Positions 20,711 through 29,085 of a stretch of 64,000 bases of DNA are shown piece after piece. The notes under the pieces were generated by a model. It was not told where the DNA came from. It did not search any database and was given only the letters and a program-made list of their open reading frames with translations. The stretch is from positions 1 to 64,000 of the forward strand of contig NW_027183790.1 in the NCBI RefSeq assembly GCF_041296385.1. Direction: 5' to 3'. Positions within the stretch are counted from its first letter, which is position 1. The number at the start of each line of letters is the position of its first letter. This DNA is from Aphelocoma coerulescens. Lineage: Eukaryota > Chordata > Aves > Passeriformes > Corvidae. A program made the position numbers and the translations under genes.

Positions 20711-22978
20711 GGCTCTCCTGGGAGCCACGGGTCACAAAGCACCGTGGGCTCTGTGCAGCCCCGCTGTGTCACAATGGCCGCTGGCTTCCACGAGCCCCCG
20801 CAGTGTCCCAGTGGGCCCCGTGGCTTTAGGAGTGGGTGGCTGGGAGTTGGTGCCAGCGGCTGGGGGAGCAGCAGCAGGGACTGTGTGTGGACAGTGCCAT
20901 GGCCACTTGTGTGGCCACTGGTGTCTCTGTGCCAGGCACAGCCGTGGTGTGTAACACCGGCTCTGGGTCCTTTGGCTGTGCAGGTGGCAGTCACGGCCTG
21001 GAGCAGGGCTGCTCCCGGGGGACAGCCTGGGGCAGGAGGCTGCTGGAGATTCATTCCCCACACTCCTTGTCATGAGGTGCTCAGAGTGATTGGAAAGGCT
21101 GTTGGCAGCAGGCAGTTCTCTGGGTTCAAGCTGTGGAGCTGTCAGCGGGAATGCAAAGGCCAAGCTGGTGAGCCTTTTGTCCTGGTGCCTTTAGTGTGTG
21201 AGCAGTCCCTGGTGCCGTTGTCTTTGGATCCTGAGTGTGGGAGAGGCAAGGCTTAGGATGGTGCGTAGAGCTGAGAAGGAAAGTGCCGAGAGCAGCGTGT
21301 GTGCTGCTGCTTTGAGGGGTGCAGTTGAAGTTGTAGGCAGCAAGAGCTTTCTCAGCTGGCCCTTTTGTGAGCTCTGCTTTTGCCAGATGACTTCCATCTT
21401 ACCCTCTTACCATCTTAGCCTCTCATTTTTGCATATCCCAAACCCCCTTCCAAACATCCAGCAGCTGCTTGTAAAGAAGAAGTCCTAGAACAAAAAGCCA
21501 GTGCTGCCTTTCATAGCCCCTTTGCTGTCTATGAAGTAGAGGAAAGAAGCTAGTGAGACGCACTTTCTTTCTCAACTCCATAGAGCGCATCCTTCTCTCA
21601 AGGTGGCAGAGTCCTTGGCGGAAGTGAAGCATCTGCAGCTGCAGTTCAGACTGAGAGATGTGCCAGGACAGGAAACATTTGCTGACCTTCCCTGTTCCCT
21701 GTGCAACATGATTCTCGCATCCCAGTCACTTTCACACACCTTCGGTATCCCTGAGTCCAAGCAGCTAAAGCTCACAGAGACAGAAGTGTCAGGAAGGAAA
21801 ACGTTCCAAAAGCACCCCCTTCTCTTATCAGCATATAAATTGTGCACAACAGGCTGCGGCACCGAACCTTCCTTCTCAGATAGACATGCCATCACACTTT
21901 TCACTCTTGCAGCTCGGTTGAAAAGCTCCAGCAGCTGCTCCCGCAATAGCAAAAGGTTCTAGAAGTGAAAGCCAGTTTGGGGCTGCACCTTCTCCTTGCC
22001 GCATGTAAGCCACACCAAACTCCCTGATGCACTCTGTCCTCCCCTTCTCAAAGGAGTAGACGGTGGCATCAGGACACACCTGTGTCCCAGCAGCTGGGTG
22101 CCCAGCCGGGAGCAGGAGCAGGGCTGGGGCTGCTCCCAAAGTTGCCCCGCCCCAATGCCAGAGCCGGACATATGCTGAGGGGGGGCTGGATCAGGCTTTA
22201 TTGTCCAGCTGCATGCCAGGAGTGAGCACAAAATCTACCTGCATTCTCTGCAGCATGCCATCCTGGAGCAGAGCCATTGCCAAAGGAAGCCGTGAGCCCG
22301 TGCCAAGCCAGTGCCGGAGTGGGATCCTAGCAGCACCTGTGGAAGCCGGGAGAGAGGAGCCCACCTGGAGCAGGTTCGTGCAGGATTAATCATCCCGTGG
22401 CTTCCCACCAGGGTCCTGTTGCTTCCAAAAGGCCCCACAGTGTCACTGTGGCCCCTCGGTTCCACCAGGTTCCATAGCGTCACTGTGGTGCCCAGGGTTC
22501 CGTCAGCTTCGCCAGCATCCCCACGGTCTGCAGAGCTCCCCGAGCTTCTGTGGTGTCACAGTGGAGGCAGGGTTGCATCAGGTTCCATAGCATCAGCACG
22601 GTCTCCAGGGCTCCCAGAGGTTCTGTGGTGTCACAGTGGAGGCAGGGTTGCATCAGGTTCCATAGCATCACCACAGTCTCCAGGGCTCCCTGAGCTTCTG
22701 TGGTGTCACAGTGGAGGCAGGGTTGCATCAGGTTCCATAGCATCAGCACGGTCTCCAGGGCTCCCAGAGGTTCTGTGGTGTCACAGAGGAGGCAGGGTTG
22801 CATCAGGTTCCATAGCATCAGCACGGTCTCCAGGGCTCCAAGAGCTTCTGTGGTGTCACAGAGGAGGCAGGGTTGCATCAGGTTCAATAGCATCAGCACG
22901 GTCTCCAGGGCTCCCCTGAGCTTCTGTGGTGGTGTCACAGAGGAGCCAGGCTTCCTTGTAGTTCCCCAGCATCACAAA
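20711..22978. repeat. monomer 4 (interrupted by ERV copy 1)
   Basis: 2268 bp, five subrepeats at about 22547-22922. It ends in ATCACAAA, and the last five bases, ACAAA, are repeated after the ERV at 29081-29085. Confidence 0.93.
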
Positions 22979-23810
22979 TGTCGAAATTGATGGCGATGAT
23001 GGTGATGAGGGTGTGGGTTCGGTCGGGCCCGGCTGGAGATGGACGGCGACGAGAGATCTCTATAAGCAGGTCTTTGGAGCATGCAGTTTATTGCAGAGGG
23101 CGTGGGTACAGGGGCACTGCTTAGAGCTGCCAGCTGCAGCTCCAAGCAGGCCCAAGGTGTAAGAGAGGGAGAGAGAGTGAGCGAGAGAGCTAGAGCAAGA
23201 GGCTGAGAGCTAAGAGTGTAAAGAGCAAGAGAGACAAACTAAGAGGAGAGCTGAATTAAGAGGAAGAAGAAGAGCAAGAGAGTTACTAAGAGAGCTACTA
23301 AGAGGAGAAGAGCATTACTAAGAGAGCTACTAAGAGAGTTACTAAGAGCGTTACTAAGAGGAGAAGAGCATTACTAAGAGGAGAGGAGTTAAGAGAGCGA
23401 GGAGCTTGTTACAATACAATAAATCATCTTCTGTAGTGAATATTCTAATTCTCAGTAGCCAATCTAATACAAGGTACAAATCCTATAGCATTTACATACA
23501 GCCTATAAGAGTTCTTACATTACCATAGAGTGTTACATTTTAACTTCTAAAAACTACTCTTTGGACCCCTTCTGCTGAGCTAGTAGGGTCTGCTCTGACC
23601 CTTGGACCTGTCTGCAAGCAGAGGGTATTGTTCAATCAAGAGGGGATTACCTTCAGCCGGCTATACCATTGTTTTCCAGTTGTTCAGTAACTAAGACTCT
23701 ATATCTCAAAGATGGCCTTCATTTCGATGTCGCTCACAGTTTTCATATTCCCAGAATCTTTTGTTAGGCAATCATATTTATAAGGCTTTCCTGTTTCATC
23801 TTCCCCAACA
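22979..23810 (-). repeat. 3' LTR of ERV copy 1
   Basis: 832 bp with TG...CA ends. AATAAA lies on the minus strand at 23087-23092. A purine-rich minisatellite fills about 23161-23400, built from TTACTAAGAG and GAGAGCTACTAAG-like words. The last 37 env codons are encoded in U3 (23699-23810). Confidence 0.93.
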
Positions 23811-25057
23811 TCTCCCCCGTTCTGATGAACAACTAAGATATTAGATACAGTCCTACTCGTTATTTTTTGCACACACTGAAGCATACAAGGTACTGCTACT
23901 AAAACTATAATTATTACTACTAGAATAATCAAGCCTATTTTACAGAGTTCCCTTAGCCAAGGTGCAAAGCTCCAATCATCAAACAAACTGTCCAGCCAAG
24001 ACGGGTCATCTGTTCTAATTTGGTTAGCTAGATCCTTTAGGTTTTGTAGCTGTTTGTGAATGGAAACAGAATGATCGGATAAGTTCATACAGCATAATCC
24101 TTCAAAATCTTCACAGCCGTGCCCATGTGCTAATAAAAGATAATCAACGGCAGCTCTATTTTGTAAAGTGGCATGTCTGACTGCCTCTTCATCGGTTAAC
24201 AGATCACTGATCATAGTAGAGGTGGCATTTACCTCCTTGCTGAGCCAACATCCCAACTTGTTTAACTGTTTTAAAGCAATTGAGGAGCTTAACTGAGGTA
24301 GAAAAATGCTTGCAACAATTGATTTTCCAGAGTTCCAAGGGTGGAAGTCACTATCACAGTCACTATCGTACTGATGTCCCCAGGAAGATCTGATCTTTCT
24401 GCTTTTCTTTTTGATTACCTCTTTGACACTGGGAGCAATAATTGTAAGTTGTCCCAGAGCACAAGGGCCACCATCTATTTTTGAAGGTATACCTTGCCAG
24501 GCCCTGTCTCCACAGATGAGCCAAATTCCTCTGGGGAATCGAATAGGAAGTTTGCTAAAACGATCTGCATGAGGTTCGTCATATATAAGAAGCTTAACTT
24601 GACTACACCAAGAAGTTACATTGCTATAAGCTGGGTGATATGGGGTAACATTTAAATGGGGACCGTTTTCTCCTTGAAAGTGAAAGAAATAGCAGGTATC
24701 CATAGTTAACGAACCTAGGATTTCTAGCTCTTGAAGGTCAGATTTATCAATTTTAGAATTATCAATATAAGTTTGGTGTCTATGGCTGGGAGTTGGAGAT
24801 ACATGATGATCGTCATATGGCCAATACTTATCAAGAGTAATATTATCAAAACCTTCTGGAAGAGGTACTCCAACTAAACAGGTTGAAAAAGGTTTGTCAG
24901 GGCTTGTGTCAGATAGACAGATGGTATCGGAGCCTGCGGATTTGGCTAAAGCAACCCAGACATTTGTCTTTGGTTGATTCACAGGTAAAGCTTCACTACA
25001 AAAACTAAAACAAAAGAATAAAAGCAACATGCACGCGCGCAAATGAGAAAACTCCAT
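23699..25057 (-). CDS. env: alpharetrovirus-like envelope glycoprotein, ERV copy 1 (452 codons)
   Basis: Env precursor starting at ATG 25057. The frame is open 18 further codons upstream, to the gag-integrase TGA at 25112-25114. A signal peptide is at about 1-24. SU is short (about 220 residues) and ends at a basic stretch with a minimal furin motif RKIR at 220-223. TM has LQNRAAVDYLLLAHGHGC, CX6CC at 315-323, and a hydrophobic span at about 372-392. The TM sequence around CX6CC is of the avian leukosis/sarcoma (alpharetrovirus) type. The final residues of the cytoplasmic tail run into U3 of the 3' LTR. The frame is intact and encodes the same protein as in the other two copies. Receptor use cannot be told from sequence. 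Confidence 0.92.
   Translation of the reverse strand: MEFSHLRACMLLLFFCFSFCSEALPVNQPKTNVWVALAKSAGSDTICLSDTSPDKPFSTCLVGVPLPEGFDNITLDKYWPYDDHHVSPTPSHRHQTYIDNSKIDKSDLQELEILGSLTMDTCYFFHFQGENGPHLNVTPYHPAYSNVTSWCSQVKLLIYDEPHADRFSKLPIRFPRGIWLICGDRAWQGIPSKIDGGPCALGQLTIIAPSVKEVIKKKSRKIRSSWGHQYDSDCDSDFHPWNSGKSIVASIFLPQLSSSIALKQLNKLGCWLSKEVNATSTMISDLLTDEEAVRHATLQNRAAVDYLLLAHGHGCEDFEGLCCMNLSDHSVSIHKQLQNLKDLANQIRTDDPSWLDSLFDDWSFAPWLRELCKIGLIILVVIIIVLVAVPCMLQCVQKITSRTVSNILVVHQNGGDVGEDETGKPYKYDCLTKDSGNMKTVSDIEMKAIFEI
23811..23819 (-). other. polypurine tract of ERV copy 1
   Basis: Minus-strand ACGGGGGAGA directly before the LTR start TGTTGGGG; it lies inside the env ORF. Confidence 0.75.
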
Positions 25058-25111
25058 TCTTTTCTTGAGCTGTTTTTGGCAGATCACTTTCTTCTGGTGA
25101 TTCTGCGCAGT

Positions 25112-27628
25112 TCAGGTCTGGGTGCTTGCTTCCTGGCTTCCACTTGCAGAGTCACTGGCTGGTGTGGTGGCATCAGCAGGCTTTGATGCGAGGTATGGCT
25201 TCACGTTTTTTGCTGGAACCCACTTGATTCCTTCACCTGTGGAAACACATGCAAACCCCTTCCCCCACATTATAAGATTGTATGGTCCTTCTATTTTTCC
25301 TGAGTCTAGATTTTTAATCAAAACTGGGGGGCGCTCTTTCAGTTTTGCTTTTTTGTTGTTCAAAAAATGTCTATAAATGGGGGGATCAGGCTCTTCTGCA
25401 GAGCTATTCAAAAAATTGTAAACATACAAAGCCTTGTTCAACCTCCTTTGAGGTGTATCCTGGACTTCTCCCCCTCTCTGTTGATCTAAAATGCGTTTTA
25501 GGGTTTGATGTGTTCTTTTTAGGGTACTTTTTAGCAGTTGTTTAAGATACGGTGAGCAAATACCACTATCTCTTACAGCCCTTCTTAGTTCTTTAATTTC
25601 GTGAGTGGGGATGGGAACCCACGTTTTGGGACTGTCAGGCTGTTGGCTAGCTATCACAGGCTTAGCTAATAGACTTTCATCTTTACAGCTTTGGAGTCTT
25701 ATTTCATGCCAATCTGTTAATTGAGAATAATCTGAGCACTTTGGAGGATTTTTTGATTCAGAAAGTAGCGCTAACAAACTCTCAGAACTCGTTTTCTCCT
25801 TATGGGTTGCAAGATCCCAGCCGCTCGCTGGCGGGACTCTGGGGCTCATTGCAAACAAATCTGGCTGCTTTTCAGGGTTTCCTGGTGTTAGATTTAAAGC
25901 ATCAGCTCGGGCAGAGCGGCTCTCCGTCTTCCCTGCCACTGGAGCTGCACCACTGCCCTCCGTTCCCCCCCTGTTTGCGGCTTGTGAGGCGAGGCTGAGC
26001 TGCGCGGAGGGATGTTGCTGGGCGGCGGTAGCCGAGGGATACAGCTGTGCGGTGCCGGAGGGCCCCGGCGGGGGCGGCGATGGCACTGCCGATCTCCGCG
26101 GTGGCGGGCGAGGAGGCGGGGGGGCCGCGAGCAACCGGCTCCGCGGCAGCGGGCGAGGGGGTGCGGGTGGCTCTATTGAAGGCGAGGTGAAAGCCGTGGG
26201 GGGCGGTGGCGGAGCTAGTTCCGTGAGCAGTGCTGTGGTTGGAGAAGTGTGAGCGTGCGTGGGTTGCGCCATCAGGTCAACGTGGCGGACTGTGATGGCC
26301 GCTGTCTGTGTGTCGGGGAGAGCGGGAGGTGGCAGGGCTGTCCCGTCGGCAGGAGACGATCCCGGGGCTGCGGGAGGCGGGAGGGCCGGCGTGGAGGCGG
26401 CGGGAGTATGTTGCGGTGGGGCCATGGCGAACGGTGGGCCAGTCGGCGGCTGGACCGCGGCGTGCTGCCGCTGGGAGTTTGCAGGCTGGGCTGGTGTGGC
26501 TGCCGGCGCGGCGGTGCCAGGAGACGGGGCTGGAGCAGCGGCAGGCACGGGAGAGGCAGCAGCCATCTGTGTAGGCGCTGCAGCGCCGGCACCAGGTGGC
26601 TGGCGGGGCTGGGGCGCTCCGTGTCCCACGGACGCGGACGGGACGTTGACCACCACCGGCGCCGTGTCGGTGGCGGCGAGGGGGACCTGGGGGGCTGGAA
26701 GAAGGGTCGCCGCCTGGCTTTGCGGGGGGCCGGCTATGATGGTGGCTACAGCCATAACAGGCGCGGCTAGGGGAGCGGTAGGACCCGTAGGTGGCTGGGG
26801 AGCAGCCGCTGGCCCCGCGGGGCTATCGGCGGGGGGCGGGGCCGCGAAGGCGCTGGCGGACGGGGTGGGAGGAGCGAGGGACGGGGCCGCGAAGACGCTG
26901 GAGCCGAGGGCGGGGACCGCGGGAGCCGGGGCAGCAGGGAGGAACGGGATGGGGGGGGCGGGGATGGGGGGAGCGGTGGAGGGGGTCGTAGGGTCCGGTG
27001 GGACAGGGGTGACGGCTGCCAGGACAGCGGGGGCGGGGGGCGGGGCGGCACGAGTCAGTCGGACCGCGGCTACCGGAGCCGCGAGAGGCGGGACAGCAGG
27101 GACTAACGGGACCGTGGGGGTGGAGATGACGGGGGCGGTGGGGGGGGCGGTGGAGTCCGGTGGGGCAGGGGTGACCGGTGCAGGGACCGCGGGGGGGTGG
27201 GGCGGGGCGGCACGAGACAGCTGGACCGCGGGTACCGGAGCCGTGAGGTCCGGCGGCGGGGCGGGGGCCGTGCCCGGTTGCAGGCTCGCGGCGGCAAGGG
27301 GCGGGCTCGCAGCAGGAGCGGGACCCGGCGAGGTGGCTGCTGCGGGCGGCGCCTTCGCAGCAAACAGCTCCACGAGCGCTCTGCAAGCCGGGACCAGCTC
27401 CGCGGCAGCCCAATCCCGGCGGGAGATATTATTAAAGAGTTTAACCCGAACTGTGTCCCAGAAGTCTCTTGTAAAGACGGCTGAACGGTCAGCATTTGGG
27501 AAATTAATCAGAGTCCATTCTAAGAGGTTTTTTAGCTCCTGTTTAGGTAATTGACTTGGACCGGAGCTTAGTAAGTACTTAAGTTGTTTATAGAGATGTC
27601 TGTCATGGGCAGAGTGAGTTTGTCCCAT
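25112..27628 (-). CDS. Gag-integrase fusion ORF, ERV copy 1 (838 codons)
   Basis: One open frame from ATG 27628 (MGQ, a myristoylation context). Residues 1-91 are a betaretrovirus-like matrix domain. Residues 92-535 are an unusually long Pro/Ala-rich tract with PTAP at 163-166, a possible late-budding motif. About 535-668 is a polar linker, and 669-701 reads as the N-terminus of capsid (WVPIP...KELRRAV). At residue 702 (nucleotide about 25525) the sequence changes, in frame, to the C-terminal part of retroviral integrase (RTHQTLK, LNKALYVYNFLN, then WGKG and KWVPAKNVKP). The junction falls at or just before where the last catalytic glutamate would be. No capsid core, zinc knuckles, protease, RT or integrase active site remains. 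It ends at TGA 25112-25114, in frame with env. Whether it is translated is unknown. Confidence 0.9.
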   Translation of the reverse strand: MGQTHSAHDRHLYKQLKYLLSSGPSQLPKQELKNLLEWTLINFPNADRSAVFTRDFWDTVRVKLFNNISRRDWAAAELVPACRALVELFAAKAPPAAATSPGPAPAASPPLAAASLQPGTAPAPPPDLTAPVPAVQLSRAAPPHPPAVPAPVTPAPPDSTAPPTAPVISTPTVPLVPAVPPLAAPVAAVRLTRAAPPPAPAVLAAVTPVPPDPTTPSTAPPIPAPPIPFLPAAPAPAVPALGSSVFAAPSLAPPTPSASAFAAPPPADSPAGPAAAPQPPTGPTAPLAAPVMAVATIIAGPPQSQAATLLPAPQVPLAATDTAPVVVNVPSASVGHGAPQPRQPPGAGAAAPTQMAAASPVPAAAPAPSPGTAAPAATPAQPANSQRQHAAVQPPTGPPFAMAPPQHTPAASTPALPPPAAPGSSPADGTALPPPALPDTQTAAITVRHVDLMAQPTHAHTSPTTALLTELAPPPPPTAFTSPSIEPPAPPRPLPRSRLLAAPPPPRPPPRRSAVPSPPPPGPSGTAQLYPSATAAQQHPSAQLSLASQAANRGGTEGSGAAPVAGKTESRSARADALNLTPGNPEKQPDLFAMSPRVPPASGWDLATHKEKTSSESLLALLSESKNPPKCSDYSQLTDWHEIRLQSCKDESLLAKPVIASQQPDSPKTWVPIPTHEIKELRRAVRDSGICSPYLKQLLKSTLKRTHQTLKRILDQQRGGEVQDTPQRRLNKALYVYNFLNSSAEEPDPPIYRHFLNNKKAKLKERPPVLIKNLDSGKIEGPYNLIMWGKGFACVSTGEGIKWVPAKNVKPYLASKPADATTPASDSASGSQEASTQT

Positions 27629-28248
27629 TATTGACCAGTATGATACTCACCTAGATGTCGCAGGGGGCAGGGTCCTTAATCAGAAGTCCGTCGTGGGGGG
27701 CTGGCCAGGCTCTCCACACGGCGCTCAGGACGCTGCTGTCGGGTCCCTCCTCAGAGCTCCGGTTTCAGGCGTCGCTTGGCAACGGCTTTCCGTGCTCGGG
27801 ACCTCGCAGGTGTCTCCACTCAGAGCTCCAGCGCAGGCGGTGCTGAGCAATACCCGCCTGTGCTCGGGCGCGCGGCTGGATCCCTCCTAAGAGCTCCGGT
27901 CTGCACTGCTTAGCAGCGTGTCCGTGCTCGAGGGGTACCACGGCAAACTTCCTCAAAGAGCTCCAGGTAACCGCTGCGCAGCAGTGGCCGTCTGTGCTCG
28001 AGGACTGCCAGGCAATTTCCTCCCTCCGAGAGCTCCAGGTAATTGCTACGAAGTAACGGCTCCCCGTGCTCGAGGGCTGCCTCGGCAGAGTTATAGAGCT
28101 CCGGCTTTTACGCTGCGCAGCAACGGTATGCCGTGCTCACGACACGTTCCAGGTGGCTATAACTGGTCTTTTAGTTACCGTCCATGGCGAAGTCTCTCAC
28201 AGGTGGAAGAAGCTGAATCAGGCCTTCACTCACGTTTGGGCGCCAGTT
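27629..28248 (-). promoter_or_regulatory. 5' leader of ERV copy 1: primer site, tandem repeats, splice donor
   Basis: The primer site 28228-28245 (complement ACTCACGTTTGGGCGCCA) resembles tRNA-Lys(CUU) with one inserted base and one mismatch. A consensus splice donor AG|GTGAGT lies at 27645-27651, 17 bases before the gag ATG, so env RNA could be spliced without gag codons. The middle of the leader is a six-copy repeat. Confidence 0.8.
27750..28165. repeat. six ~69-bp tandem repeats in the ERV leader, copy 1
   Basis: GAGCTC occurs at 27754, 27823, 27891, 27958, 28030 and 28096 (spacing 66-72 bp). Each is followed by a GCAGCAACGG-like word and then GTGCTCG. The copies are diverged, so the expansion is older than the satellite amplification. 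The same block is present in copies 2 (42855-43270) and 3 (57959-58374). Confidence 0.85.
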
Positions 28249-29080
28249 TGTCGAAATTGATGGCGATGATGGTGATGAGGGTGTGGGTTCGGTCGGGCCC
28301 GGCTGGAGATGGACGGCGACGAGAGATCTCTATAAGCAGGTCTTTGGAGCATGCAGTTTATTGCAGAGGGCGTGGGTACAGGGGCACTGCTTAGAGCTGC
28401 CAGCTGCAGCTCCAAGCAGGCCCAAGGTGTAAGAGAGGGAGAGAGAGTGAGCGAGAGAGCTAGAGCAAGAGGCTGAGAGCTAAGAGTGTAAAGAGCAAGA
28501 GAGACAAACTAAGAGGAGAGCTGAATTAAGAGGAAGAAGAAGAGCAAGAGAGTTACTAAGAGAGCTACTAAGAGGAGAAGAGCATTACTAAGAGAGCTAC
28601 TAAGAGAGTTACTAAGAGCGTTACTAAGAGGAGAAGAGCATTACTAAGAGGAGAGGAGTTAAGAGAGCGAGGAGCTTGTTACAATACAATAAATCATCTT
28701 CTGTAGTGAATATTCTAATTCTCAGTAGCCAATCTAATACAAGGTACAAATCCTATAGCATTTACATACAGCCTATAAGAGTTCTTACATTACCATAGAG
28801 TGTTACATTTTAACTTCTAAAAACTACTCTTTGGACCCCTTCTGCTGAGCTAGTAGGGTCTGCTCTGACCCTTGGACCTGTCTGCAAGCAGAGGGTATTG
28901 TTCAATCAAGAGGGGATTACCTTCAGCCGGCTATACCATTGTTTTCCAGTTGTTCAGTAACTAAGACTCTATATCTCAAAGATGGCCTTCATTTCGATGT
29001 CGCTCACAGTTTTCATATTCCCAGAATCTTTTGTTAGGCAATCATATTTATAAGGCTTTCCTGTTTCATCTTCCCCAACA
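28249..29080 (-). repeat. 5' LTR of ERV copy 1
   Basis: 832 bp, reads as identical to 22979-23810. It carries the env tail codons without the rest of env. It is followed by the target copy ACAAA (29081-29085) and the continuing satellite. Confidence 0.93.
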
Positions 29081-29085
29081 ACAAA

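Larger units (their letters stand above)
14388..22978. repeat. satellite array I: four 2.0-2.3-kb monomers
   Basis: Head-to-tail monomers with boundaries at the GGCTCTCC phase: 14388-16316, 16317-18517, 18518-20710 and 20711-22978. Length differences come mainly from the number of 75-bp subrepeats (1, 4, 4, 5) plus small indels. The first monomer, next to the LTR-like piece, is the most divergent, as expected at an array edge. The array stops where the ERV was inserted (target ACAAA). All ORFs across it are open in several frames on both strands and are not scored as genes. Confidence 0.95.
22979..29080 (-). mobile_element. ERV copy 1: deleted beta/alpha-type recombinant provirus
   Basis: 6102-bp provirus in minus orientation: LTR 28249-29080, leader with a tRNA-Lys-like primer site, fused gag-integrase ORF, env, polypurine tract, LTR 22979-23810. 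The LTRs read as identical. The target ACAAA is duplicated at 22974-22978 and 29081-29085; 5 bp is slightly short for alpha- or betaretroviruses (6 bp). An internal deletion removes most of capsid, nucleocapsid, protease, RT, RNase H and the integrase catalytic core. Gag and integrase pieces are betaretrovirus-like and Env is alpharetrovirus-like. The element cannot replicate unaided. Confidence 0.93.

Noticed and set aside
26259..27554. 431-codon plus-strand ORF opposite the gag gene (also in copies 2 and 3)
   Set aside because: It is the shadow of the Pro/Ala-rich GC-rich tract; its Gly/Ala composition is what the antisense of such codons gives.
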